Origin: Serratia sp. Ag1
GTDB lineage: Bacteria > Pseudomonadota > Gammaproteobacteria > Enterobacterales > Enterobacteriaceae
DNA length: 54,655 nt
Direction: 5' to 3'
Assembly (NCBI RefSeq): GCF_000743355.1
Contig: NZ_JQEI01000039.1
Coordinates: 1-54,655, forward strand
This document shows positions 26,125-34,449 of this stretch, piece by piece; the first letter of the stretch is position 1, and each line of letters starts with the position of its first letter. The position numbers were made by a program, and so were the translations under genes. The notes under the pieces were generated by a model that worked only from the letters and a program-made list of their open reading frames with translations, made no database searches and had not been told where the DNA came from.

Positions 26125-27588
26125 CTACTGGCCGCTTCCCAATGTATTCTTGAAAATTTGCCCATTTTTCATAATTAACCGGAATGCTTTCTCCGGCTGA
26201 GCAATAAGTTGAATATCATCCAGCGGATTACCATCGACCAGAATCAGATCGGCCAACGCGTCATTTTCCACCACCCCCAACTTACCGGGGTAAGGATTCC
26301 TTGGGCCAGAGAGGGCGCAAAGTTCCGCGTTAACACTCGTCGCCATCTTGAGCACCTCAAGCGGTGAATACCAGCGGGTCAGCTTGGCTAATTGCGCCCC
26401 CTGCCGGGTGGCCAGCCGGGCATCGAACAGCGTATCGGTGCCCCAGGCCGTCTTGATGTTATATTTTTTCGCCAACATATAGGCAGTATCAGTACCCGCA
26501 ACCATTTCGAGCTGCTTGGCACGTGATGCCGGGCTGGCCATAGGAACCGCATCCTCATCATCAAGGAAGGGTTGCAGGCTCCACCAGATGCCTTTTTCTG
26601 CCATTAACTGAACGGTTTCCTCATCCACCAACTGGCCGTGTTCAATGCACTTAACCCCGCCGTTGATCGCCATGGTGACGGCTCTGGCCGTGTAGGCGTG
26701 GACGGTAACATAAGTCCCCCAGTTTTCAGCCGCTGTAACCGCCGCCTGTATTTCAGGCACAGAACCTTCCGTTACGCTGATGGAGTCATACATTGAGGCC
26801 ACACCGCCGCCAGCCATATATTTGAGTTGCGATGCTCCTCGCATCAATTGCTCTCTGGCGCGCAACAAGACTTGGTCAACACCGTCGGCAATCGCCGTCA
26901 TGCCAACACGCTCAGCGTAACTCAGAGGGTCTGATGGTGTATGTGGCAGTTCGCCAATCAAGCGAAAATCACCATGCCCACCGGTTTGGGTAATAAAGGC
27001 ACCAGAAGGGAAGATACGTGGCCCCGTCGCCACTTGCTCATCAATGGCACGTTTCAAGCCAAAAACCGGCCCACCCATATCACGCACGGTAGTGAAACCC
27101 CGCATCAATGTGGCATCGGCCTCCGCAATCGCCAGCGCTTGGATATAGTTAAAATCCGCCGTCATGGCTGTCATCATCGATGGACGAGCCATAATGGCAT
27201 GCCAGTGTGCGTCAATCAGCCCCGGCATCAATACGCCACCACCACCGTCAATCAGCGCGACATCGGGAGGCAATGGCGTATCTGCGGGCTCTACCGACTT
27301 GATCCTGTTACCCTCCACCACTACCCGCAGCCCATCCCGCAGGCTGTCCGAAACACCATCAAAGACGCGAATATTTATAAAAGCCATTACTCGCGCAGCA
27401 TTATCTGTGGCATCTCTGTTTTGTGTCCTGGCGCCCGGGACAGCCGCGGCCACCGCCGCTCGGGTGATGGGGGCCGCTTGGGCCGCTTTCTGCGAAAATA
27501 CCGTATTAATACGCACAAAGGCCGGGCTATGGCAGAGGCAAGCGTCAGAATGAGTGCATGGAACCTGAATTAATGGCATATGAGGCAT
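26125..27588 (-). CDS. Metal-dependent amidohydrolase (imidazolonepropionase/prolidase-like)
   Basis: I chose the ATG at 27588 because GGAG sits 6 bases upstream; earlier ATG/GTG codons lack a site. The product has 487 residues. TIM-barrel metal ligands appear as GLIDAHWHAI (the H-x-H motif), TVHAYTARA, IEHGQLVDEE and WGTDTLFDAR, with the beta-sandwich around FINIRVFDGVSDSLRDGLRV and ADLILVDGNPLDDI. Close relatives include Xaa-Pro dipeptidase-like and N-acyl or lactam hydrolases, so the substrate is open. It lies between gadC and ytcA with short gaps on the same strand. The Cys-containing N-terminal leader (about 60 residues) is longer than usual. Confidence 0.8.
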   Translation of the reverse strand: MPHMPLIQVPCTHSDACLCHSPAFVRINTVFSQKAAQAAPITRAAVAAAVPGARTQNRDATDNAARVMAFINIRVFDGVSDSLRDGLRVVVEGNRIKSVEPADTPLPPDVALIDGGGGVLMPGLIDAHWHAIMARPSMMTAMTADFNYIQALAIAEADATLMRGFTTVRDMGGPVFGLKRAIDEQVATGPRIFPSGAFITQTGGHGDFRLIGELPHTPSDPLSYAERVGMTAIADGVDQVLLRAREQLMRGASQLKYMAGGGVASMYDSISVTEGSVPEIQAAVTAAENWGTYVTVHAYTARAVTMAINGGVKCIEHGQLVDEETVQLMAEKGIWWSLQPFLDDEDAVPMASPASRAKQLEMVAGTDTAYMLAKKYNIKTAWGTDTLFDARLATRQGAQLAKLTRWYSPLEVLKMATSVNAELCALSGPRNPYPGKLGVVENDALADLILVDGNPLDDIQLIAQPEKAFRLIMKNGQIFKNTLGSGQ

Positions 27589-27682
27589 AACGCTCTCCAT
27601 GATTAATGACCGCACAGAATATGATGATTTTTTCTAGCATAGAACAATCTTAATCTTAACTACTTATTTTAATGAAAAATAT

Positions 27683-29185
27683 TTAAAATCTGGGCCGGGA
27701 ACTGTTTTCTGCTTGCCAGGTAAATGGCGCAAAATCGCTATTTTCATCACGCCAGTCTGGTTTACGGGCGAGATAAATCAGGAATGGCAGTACCACAAAG
27801 AACAGCGTGGTAGCCAGCAGGATCCCTACATATTCGGTTGGACTACCCACCGAAATTTGGCTGGGTGGAATAAAACTGAACACGAAAGCCAGAATTGAGC
27901 CAATAAGCCCGGCGCCACCAATCAACCACATCCCAATCGCCCCACCGGGAATGTGATATGGCCGTGGACGCTTCGGCTGGCTGTAACGCAGATAAATAGC
28001 GGAGCTGAACATCAGCATGTACATGATCAGATACAAGATAACGGTCAGTTGACTCATTATTTGATACGCAGCCTGTACAGAAGGTAATACCACAAACAGT
28101 ATCGCCAACAGGGAAACCAGCAGCGCCTGTAACAGTAGAATATGGGTTGCCATGCCATTCTTATTGGTGTGTTGCCACCAACGCGGCAGGTAACCCGCTT
28201 TGGCCACAACTAACAGCCCGGAGGACGGGCCAGCCACCCAGGTGACGACACCGGCCAACACCCCAATAGCCAGAGCAAAGGCAACGATTGGCCCCAACCA
28301 TTCCAGATGAGCCCACTTGAACATAGCATCATAGGCCACCAGCAGGCTTTGAGTCAGACTGATATCAGATTGTGGAATAATAAAGGCGATAGCCAGAGTA
28401 CCTAATACAAAAATAAGTACAGTGCCCACTGCAGAAAGCATAATAGCAATCGGGTAGTTCTTGTTAGGGTTATCCACATCTTTAACATGGATAGCATTCA
28501 TCTCCATACCCGCATAAAACAAGAAAATACTGGCTGCCAGCACCACATTATCAAAGTTGGTAAAATCAGGAACCACCTGACTCCAGTCTAATTTTATTTG
28601 TGGTGCTCCACCGCCGATTAAATAAGCAAAACCTAACACAATCAGAATAACCGCTGGAATAATGGTGCCGATGATTCCGCCCCACTTGGCAACCTTGGCG
28701 AAAGTCTCAACCCCTTTAAAGGCAATAAAGGTGGCTAACCAATAAATAAACAGCACAATGCCCAACACAAAGAATTTGTTAGCGGACAGGGCCTCATCCC
28801 AGCGTTGCTCGGGCCCGACAAAAGCCAGTGATACCGCAGCAAAGGTCAGTGCGGTTGGGAACCACACGGTGACCTCGATCCACAACATAAACATGGCCAG
28901 AAACGCTAAGCGTGGGCCAAATGCTTCACCAACCCAACGAAATACGCCCCCTTTTTCAGGCCAGCCGGTGGCTAATTCTGCGGCCACCAGTGAGACTGGA
29001 ATCAAAAAAAATACCGCTGCAAATAAATAATAAAAGATTGAACCCAAGCCATATTCAGCCTCAGCGGGCAATCCCCTTAAGCTAACGACAGCGACGATAT
29101 TCATAATCGCCAACGTAGTAATACCCAGTTTTTTTACTGGAACTGCCGTTTTAGCCGTTCCAATACCGGAGACATTATTTGACAT
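27683..29185 (-). CDS. gadC: Glutamate/GABA antiporter GadC
   Basis: This 500-residue APC-type carrier has 12 membrane segments and matches GadC well: KLGITTLAIMNIVAVVSLRG, GLPAEAEYGLGSIFYYLFAA, FFLIPVSLVAAELATGWPEK, FYAGMEMNAIHVKDVDNPNK. It exchanges external glutamate for internal GABA during acid stress. A polar C-terminal tail (LARKPDWRDENSDFAPFTWQ) takes the place of the pH-gating C-plug. It follows gadB on the same strand after about 100 bp, as in the E. coli gadBC operon. Confidence 0.9.
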   Translation of the reverse strand: MSNNVSGIGTAKTAVPVKKLGITTLAIMNIVAVVSLRGLPAEAEYGLGSIFYYLFAAVFFLIPVSLVAAELATGWPEKGGVFRWVGEAFGPRLAFLAMFMLWIEVTVWFPTALTFAAVSLAFVGPEQRWDEALSANKFFVLGIVLFIYWLATFIAFKGVETFAKVAKWGGIIGTIIPAVILIVLGFAYLIGGGAPQIKLDWSQVVPDFTNFDNVVLAASIFLFYAGMEMNAIHVKDVDNPNKNYPIAIMLSAVGTVLIFVLGTLAIAFIIPQSDISLTQSLLVAYDAMFKWAHLEWLGPIVAFALAIGVLAGVVTWVAGPSSGLLVVAKAGYLPRWWQHTNKNGMATHILLLQALLVSLLAILFVVLPSVQAAYQIMSQLTVILYLIMYMLMFSSAIYLRYSQPKRPRPYHIPGGAIGMWLIGGAGLIGSILAFVFSFIPPSQISVGSPTEYVGILLATTLFFVVLPFLIYLARKPDWRDENSDFAPFTWQAENSSRPRF

Positions 29186-29226
29186 AATTTATCCACCTGA
29201 TTGGGCGGCATAATGCCGCCTTGGTT

Positions 29227-29246
29227 TATACCCTTCATACTTCAAG
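29227..29246 (+). repeat. Half-element of the palindromic repeat family (gadB 3' side)
   Basis: TATACCCTTCATACTTCAAG matches the left arm of the element at 21137-21244 with one change and lacks the right arm. It lies in the gadB-gadC gap. A half-element in the opposite orientation lies upstream of gadB. Confidence 0.65.
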
Positions 29247-29286
29247 ATATAAAGGTTAAGAATCAGAATAAAAATCGCCAGCCGGT

Positions 29287-30687
29287 TTAGGTATGATTAA
29301 AACTATTCTGCCCTGCCTCCCCGCCAAGAGATGGATGCTCACTCAAGTACTTCAATGCAGATTTAACGTCGTCTAAAAACAAATCGGCAAAATCTATCTC
29401 AAAGCCGCGACGGCACATGATACGCATCACTGTGACATCCGACATACCCCCGCTGAGTGCAAAGGCGGGAACCTGCCAGCCACGTAGACGCAACCGCTCA
29501 GACAGGTCATAGAGCGTATAACCTGGATTTTCCCCTTCTCTGATGCGAAAACAGACCGCTGGGATCCCTTCCGTCGGTAAACCTTTGCAATAAAACTCAT
29601 AGGGCCCCAATGGCGCCAGCGCGTTAGCCAGATATTGCGCCACCTGATAAGAAGCTGTATGTACCTTGGTGTACCCTTCCCGGCCCAGACGCAAAAATTC
29701 ATAGTACTGAGAAATCACTTGCCCAGCCGGGCGAGAGAAGTTGATCGCAAACGTCCCGACCTGCCCACCAAGATAATCAACATTAAAGACCAGTTCTTCC
29801 GGTAAGGCTGCAGCATCACGCCAAATCACCCAACCGCAACCTAACGGCGCCAACCCGAACTTGTGACCCGATGTACTGATGGATTTAACGCGTGGCAAAC
29901 GGAAATCCCAAACAATCTCGGGGGCGACAAACGGCGCCAGAAAGCCACCGCTGGCAGCATCAACATGGATATCAATATCCAGGCCGGTATCTTGATAAAG
30001 TTGGTCAAGTGCGTCACTCAGTTCCTGCGGGAATTCATAATTACCGGTATAGGTCACCCCAAAAGTCGGCACGACGCCAATCGTGTTCTCATCACAGGCT
30101 TCAACCATACGCTTAGGGTCCAAAAACAACTGGCCCGGTGCCATCTGAATTTCACGGATTTCAACATCCCAATAACGGGCGAATTTATGCCAACACACCT
30201 GCACAGGGCCACAGACAAAATTCGGTTTATCCGTTGGCTTGCCCGCAGCTTGCCTTTTTTTGCGCCAGCGCCATTTCATTGCCATACCACCCAGCATGCA
30301 GGCCTCCGAAGAGCCGATGGTATTGGTACCCACCGCCTGACCATTTTGTTGCTTAGGGGCATTCCATAAATCGGCCATCATGTTCACACAGCGCATGTCT
30401 ATAGCGGCAGACTGGGGATATTCTTCTTTATCTATCCAATTCTTATTGATTGAGAGATCCATCAGTTTATGGACATTATCGTCATCCCACGTCTGGCAAA
30501 ACGTAGCCAGATTTTGCCGCGCATTGCCATCCAGCAGGAGTTCATCATTAATGATCTGGAAAGCAATATCTTCACGCATTTCCTCTTGCGGGAAATGTTT
30601 ATTTTCTACCCGATTACGAATGGCTTCAGAACCAAAACGAGAGTCCAAAAACTCCGCCCGATATTTCTCTGTAGCTTTTTTAGTCAT
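29287..30687 (-). CDS. gadB: Glutamate decarboxylase GadB/GadA
   Basis: The protein has 466 residues from the ATG at 30687 (site GAGGGG upstream), the same length as E. coli GadB and near identical over long stretches. The PLP lysine is in [11 protein letters not shown] (Lys276 by E. coli numbering), with [20 protein letters not shown] and [20 protein letters not shown]. His465, in the C-terminal NSFNHT, is kept; in E. coli it closes the active site at neutral pH. It converts glutamate to GABA with uptake of a proton, which raises internal pH in acid. It is the first gene of the minus-strand series running to the efflux genes. Confidence 0.96.
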   Translation of the reverse strand: MTKKATEKYRAEFLDSRFGSEAIRNRVENKHFPQEEMREDIAFQIINDELLLDGNARQNLATFCQTWDDDNVHKLMDLSINKNWIDKEEYPQSAAIDMRCVNMMADLWNAPKQQNGQAVGTNTIGSSEACMLGGMAMKWRWRKKRQAAGKPTDKPNFVCGPVQVCWHKFARYWDVEIREIQMAPGQLFLDPKRMVEACDENTIGVVPTFGVTYTGNYEFPQELSDALDQLYQDTGLDIDIHVDAASGGFLAPFVAPEIVWDFRLPRVKSISTSGHKFGLAPLGCGWVIWRDAAALPEELVFNVDYLGGQVGTFAINFSRPAGQVISQYYEFLRLGREGYTKVHTASYQVAQYLANALAPLGPYEFYCKGLPTEGIPAVCFRIREGENPGYTLYDLSERLRLRGWQVPAFALSGGMSDVTVMRIMCRRGFEIDFADLFLDDVKSALKYLSEHPSLGGEAGQNSFNHT

Positions 30688-30875
30688 TTCATACCCCTCG
30701 TAAAAATAGAGATCCAACTAAAGCTAGAACAATAAAATCACCAGCACAAGCGTAGAAAAAAATTTAATTTTCGCTTCTACCCGACGGTTACTTATATGTT
30801 ATAGGGGTTTCTATTAGTGATAGGGAGTTAATAGACCGTATAATAAATTAGCTTTTTTAATGTTTATTAATATCA

Positions 30876-30904
30876 CCAAGCAACTTGAAGTATGACGGGT
30901 ATAA
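30876..30904 (-). repeat. Half-element of the palindromic repeat family (gadB 5' side)
   Basis: CCAAGCAACTTGAAGTATGA followed by CGGGTATA is the exact complement of the left arm seen at 21137-21164. It is inverted relative to the half-element at 29227-29246, so the two point toward each other across gadB. Confidence 0.7.
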
Positions 30905-31083
30905 TTGTCGTTAACGGTTTACGGGAGAGATGAGGAAAAAAGGGTCTGATAGGCCAAAAAAAGAGGGGGAAACTCAGTTATATTATAAGCTTAGTAAAGT
31001 TAATAATTTATAATTAACGGGTAAGTAACCTTCTGTTTTATTAATCGGCATGCCAAAGAAAACAGCAAATCATTAATTGGCAC

Positions 31084-31116
31084 GCAGGGGATTGTCGTTA
31101 AAATTCAATCCCCTGC
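31084..31116 (-). terminator. Terminator-like hairpin at the end of the fimbrial operon
   Basis: The perfect 11-bp stem GCAGGGGATTG / CAATCCCCTGC with an 11-base loop lies 14 bp past the adhesin stop. A minus-strand T run is lacking. Confidence 0.55.
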
Positions 31117-31129
31117 CCAAAATGCAAGA

Positions 31130-31957
31130 CTATGGCACCGTCAGAATCGCCGTGGCCGAACCGAAGAAATCCCCCGCATCTACGTTACCCACTTTAGTTA
31201 GAGTGGAAACGAACTCCAACGGCATCTTGATGTTCGCTAAAGCACGTACCCTCGTTCCCGTTGAACCACTCACCCCGCCAATGGTCAACCTGGATTTCAG
31301 ACTGCCGTCGCTTCTGAGGTTGACCATCCCATTCCCGCCAGATCCTGCTGCGTAGACCACAACGTCCATATCTTGCGTGCAACGGATATAGCCAGTCTGC
31401 CGAGCCTGGTTCCCTTCAATATCTTTCAACTGAATCTGCCCATGGGTCAGTTCAATGCTGGTTTCGGTAAATTCACACTTGCCCACTGGCGGCGGTACAA
31501 TACCGCATAAACTACTGGGCATCATGGGATTACCCAGAGCGTTGGATGTCCCTGTCGAAGCCTTATAGTAGATCCCGACACACTCCTGGGTGACCGCCGG
31601 CCCACTGTGGCTCTGTGTGCCGCTGCGTGGCAGGGAGTAATTACGCTGAAAAGCCGCCCCTACCTCACCGACTGTCCGGTAAATCTGAATACCATTAATA
31701 AATTCGTTACCATCCGATACCCAATTACCGGATTCACCCGCATCGCTGTGGCGGTGGCCGATAAATGCCGTACATTGTGACCATCCATAACAAGGATTTG
31801 GTGTGGAATCGTTAGTGTCCCAATATTCGATAGTCCACCAATATTTCGCATTCGAGGGGGTTCCCTCACTTTTGGTAATATAAGAATAAATTGCACTCTG
31901 GGCGCTAAAAGCTGTCAGTATCGCAACAGCCAAAAGAATATTTCTTATGGCTTTCAT
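31130..31957 (-). CDS. MrpH-like fimbrial tip adhesin
   Basis: The protein has 275 residues from the ATG at 31957 (site AGGAG), the same length I recall for Proteus MrpH. It has a signal peptide ending near FSAQSA, an N-terminal lectin-like domain with FIGHRHSD (His68, His70) and a later His117 in TQSHSG, then a C-terminal pilin domain (EGNQARQTGYIRCTQDMDVV, ending FFGSATAILTVP). MrpH uses three histidines (72, 74, 117) to hold a zinc needed for binding; spacing here is nearly the same. As the last gene of the operon it is the expected tip adhesin. Confidence 0.85.
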   Translation of the reverse strand: MKAIRNILLAVAILTAFSAQSAIYSYITKSEGTPSNAKYWWTIEYWDTNDSTPNPCYGWSQCTAFIGHRHSDAGESGNWVSDGNEFINGIQIYRTVGEVGAAFQRNYSLPRSGTQSHSGPAVTQECVGIYYKASTGTSNALGNPMMPSSLCGIVPPPVGKCEFTETSIELTHGQIQLKDIEGNQARQTGYIRCTQDMDVVVYAAGSGGNGMVNLRSDGSLKSRLTIGGVSGSTGTRVRALANIKMPLEFVSTLTKVGNVDAGDFFGSATAILTVP

Positions 31958-32036
31958 AAACACTCCTGTGATTATCCCTTATCCGCGCCTGTCAATCAGT
32001 CACAGCGTTGATTTCAGGTAAGCCGTATTAAATAGA

Positions 32037-32570
32037 TTATTCATATTCCAATAAAAACGTTGCACTAGCGGTAAAACCGCCAGGATTAATGCTTTTCTGG
32101 ATAATGGCTTCGGGTTCACCCTGCACATAAGCCCGCAGGCTGAGCGTATTATTACCAGCAAGTAACCCCTGGTTATAACGCCCGCTATTGAGTGCCACCA
32201 GACTACCCTGCTGCGTTTCAATACCGATCGCAATACCCTGGGTCTGGCTCGCCCCCGATATCGCCAACAGTCCGTTAAGCTTGGTATTTTCAATACCGGA
32301 GAACGTCAGCTTTACCATATTCCCCAAGCTGATATCACAATCATCCAGATGCAATACCAAAGGCTCACCCAGGGTACGACCATTGAGATAAAGATATTTC
32401 TCAACGATTGAACCAAAATCGACCGTAATATTTTCATCCGCCGCGCGCAATGTGCAGGGCTCTGCGACTAATGCCCCCTTGAAGCGCACATTGTCGGCTG
32501 CCGAGGCTGGGCCAGATAAACCGCCAACCCCGATCATTATGGGTAATAACAGCGCTGAAAACCGCATCAT
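32037..32570 (-). CDS. Minor fimbrial subunit (MrpG-like position)
   Basis: This 177-residue pilin has a signal peptide (MMRFSALLLPIMIGVGGLSG), a Cys pair (AEPCTLR and LDDCDIS) and the donor-strand and C-terminal pilin pattern ending TASATFLLEYE. Sequence such as TQGIAIGIETQQGSLVALN is typical of minor type 1-like subunits. It is next to the adhesin gene, so it probably joins the tip to the shaft. Confidence 0.82.
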   Translation of the reverse strand: MMRFSALLLPIMIGVGGLSGPASAADNVRFKGALVAEPCTLRAADENITVDFGSIVEKYLYLNGRTLGEPLVLHLDDCDISLGNMVKLTFSGIENTKLNGLLAISGASQTQGIAIGIETQQGSLVALNSGRYNQGLLAGNNTLSLRAYVQGEPEAIIQKSINPGGFTASATFLLEYE

Positions 32571-32581
32571 ATCGCTCCCTC

Positions 32582-33067
32582 TTATTGGTAATCAGCCTGA
32601 AGCGTGACTGCCGCTTCAAAGGGGCCTTCGGTTAACAATACCCCCGGCTTTTGTACCGGCACGGCTTTGAGTTGGGGCCGACTTAATGGTGTGATAGTCA
32701 GCTCACTGCCCAAGGTAAAGGGTTGGCCGTCACGCAGGATCTTAATGCCCAAGTCGCTAATATTGGTTTGTACCGCCGCATTATCAAACGGGGTACGGTT
32801 GCCGGTGAGCTTCAGCTTTAACACCCAACTCTGCGTATTGGGCTCACAAACCAGACTATAGTTAATGTCCTGCATATAATTAACACCGTCGATCTTTTTA
32901 ATGCCGACCTTCTGCCCGAAATCAACGGTGATATTATTGCCGCTGTTGATAGTGCAGGGAGGCGGTTCGATTAACGTGCCTCGAAATGCCACATCGCCAG
33001 CGGCAAACGCCATCGATAAATATCCACTTAAACCCGCTACCAGCAGGGAAAACTGTAAAATCCGCAT
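32582..33067 (-). CDS. Minor fimbrial subunit (MrpF-like position)
   Basis: This 161-residue pilin has a signal peptide ending near AFAAG, then VAFRGTLIEPPPCTINSGNN and ITVDFGQKVGIKKIDGVNY. It is clearly paralogous to the following gene product at 33087-33581, which shares 'PPPCTIN/PPPCIIN', 'VDFG' and 'IDGVNY'. The C-terminal end AAVTLQADYQ is a normal pilin finish. It has tip or adapter-type minor subunit character. Confidence 0.82.
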   Translation of the reverse strand: MRILQFSLLVAGLSGYLSMAFAAGDVAFRGTLIEPPPCTINSGNNITVDFGQKVGIKKIDGVNYMQDINYSLVCEPNTQSWVLKLKLTGNRTPFDNAAVQTNISDLGIKILRDGQPFTLGSELTITPLSRPQLKAVPVQKPGVLLTEGPFEAAVTLQADYQ

Positions 33068-33086
33068 GACTCCGCTCTCCCTCTGT

Positions 33087-33581
33087 TTACTGGTAATCGA
33101 TTAATAACGTTGCGCCTGCCGTAAACTCACCGCCACTCAAGGTCGCCCCACTTTGCTTGACCAGCACCGCATACAGTTCAGGTTTGCTGGGGTAGGTATA
33201 GTTGAACCAGGTATTGGCATTTAACGATTGGTTGCCATTATATAAAGCGATGCCTAAACCACTTTTATTGGTACGCAGCAGCGCCGCATTAAAATCGGCG
33301 GTATTGCCCTGTATGCTCATTTTCAGATTATTGGTTTTCTGAATATCACAACTCAGGCTATAAGTAATCGCCTGCTTATAGTTAACGCCATCAATACGAG
33401 TGGTCATCACTTCATCACCAAAATCCACCCGGATCGTTTGATTATTATTAATAATACAGGGCGGAGGGAGGATGACCGTCCCCCGGATATTCACCGGTAT
33501 ATTAGCGATAGCAGGAGCACTCATCAGTAAAACGCCCACTAATATTCCCAAGCAATATTTACTTACCGCTCCTGTGCGCAT
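33087..33581 (-). CDS. Minor fimbrial subunit (MrpE-like position)
   Basis: I chose the ATG at 33581 (site GGGGCGAG) because it begins a proper signal peptide (CLGILVGVLLMSAPAIA). The product has 164 residues. Motifs are GTVILPPPCIINNNQTIRVD and TRIDGVNYKQAITYSLSCDI, ending AGATLLIDYQ. It is paralogous to the subunit encoded at 32582-33067, pointing to an old tandem duplication. Confidence 0.82.
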   Translation of the reverse strand: MRTGAVSKYCLGILVGVLLMSAPAIANIPVNIRGTVILPPPCIINNNQTIRVDFGDEVMTTRIDGVNYKQAITYSLSCDIQKTNNLKMSIQGNTADFNAALLRTNKSGLGIALYNGNQSLNANTWFNYTYPSKPELYAVLVKQSGATLSGGEFTAGATLLIDYQ

Positions 33582-33688
33582 CTCGCCCCGATGGTCTCCA
33601 TCTGGTGCAGGATAATATTGTTGCATTCGTTCTCTCCTTGCAGGCTGACCCGCGTCCTCTCCCTGTGACCTGGCGCGGCCAGCCTAGG

Positions 33689-34438
33689 CTAGCCCTTCTT
33701 CTCCGAGACCAGTTGGCAATCTGCTCCACCGCATCTGAACGTCAACACCGGGCGGCCACCATAGTCATTGACGTAGGTCAATACCGGCGAATTACCCAAC
33801 ACCGAGGCGGTCACGCCCAGCGGCATACTCCCCTTCGGATCTAACATCAGTGGTTCAAACCCCGGCGCGCTGACACCTTTTTGGCTGCCCGCATCCACCA
33901 GCGTCACGTAATAAGGCGTCGGGTTGTTGACCACATACTTGTCACCCTGCCTGCTCAACGTCAGTTGCTCCTGCCATGGCGTTGCCATCTCTGCCGTGGT
34001 CTTCACCAGCGCCTTTGGCCGATAGAACAGCTTGATGCGTGTCTGTAGCGCGATCTGCAATGTGTTAGCCTTGTCGCTCTTGGGGGGGATCTCACGCAAA
34101 TTAAAGTAATACAGCGTTTCCCGATCCTGTGGCAGTTGGTTCGCCGTCGGTAACGCCTGAACCTTGACCTGGCTTTTCGCACCGGGTTCGATACGCTGTA
34201 CCGGTGGTAACACCGTCAGCGGGCCGGTGATCTTGTTGCCCTGGGCATCCTCTATCCAGCCCTGTGCCAGATACGGCAGTTGCGGGTTATCATTATTCAC
34301 GCTCAGGCTGACCGACTTATCCCCGCCAGCAAAGATAATCCGGGTACGATCCAGCGCGATAGCCGCTTGGGCCTGCGTCGCCAGTACGCACAACAAAGAT
34401 CCGGCGGTCAGCGCCATCACCGTATTCATTCTCTTCAT
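33689..34438 (-). CDS. Periplasmic pilus chaperone (FimC/PapD/MrpD type)
   Basis: The protein has 249 residues from the ATG at 34438 (GGGG site upstream, clean signal peptide MKRMNTVMALTAGSLLCVLA). The ATG at 34453 overlapping the usher stop is the alternative. Chaperone marks are IALDRTRIIFAGGDKSVSLS, the RETLYYFNLREIPP strand, LFYRPKAL and the C-terminal GGRPVLTFRCGGADCQLVSE. It escorts subunits to the usher by donor-strand complementation. Confidence 0.92.
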   Translation of the reverse strand: MKRMNTVMALTAGSLLCVLATQAQAAIALDRTRIIFAGGDKSVSLSVNNDNPQLPYLAQGWIEDAQGNKITGPLTVLPPVQRIEPGAKSQVKVQALPTANQLPQDRETLYYFNLREIPPKSDKANTLQIALQTRIKLFYRPKALVKTTAEMATPWQEQLTLSRQGDKYVVNNPTPYYVTLVDAGSQKGVSAPGFEPLMLDPKGSMPLGVTASVLGNSPVLTYVNDYGGRPVLTFRCGGADCQLVSEKKG

Positions 34439-34449
34439 TTCATGCCCCA

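Larger units (their letters stand above)
30688..31129. other. AT-rich gene-free stretch between gadB and the fimbrial operon
   Basis: These 442 bp are strongly AT-rich and contain no gene. They hold the gadB promoter region (no gad box or clear -35/-10 that I can defend), one repeat half-element at 30876-30904, and the fimbrial terminator hairpin at 31084-31116. The low GC suggests H-NS-type silencing, which is known for gad and fimbrial loci. Confidence 0.5.

Noticed and set aside
30718-30840. Gad box upstream of gadB
   Set aside because: The region is AT-rich, but no stretch matches the E. coli gad box well enough.
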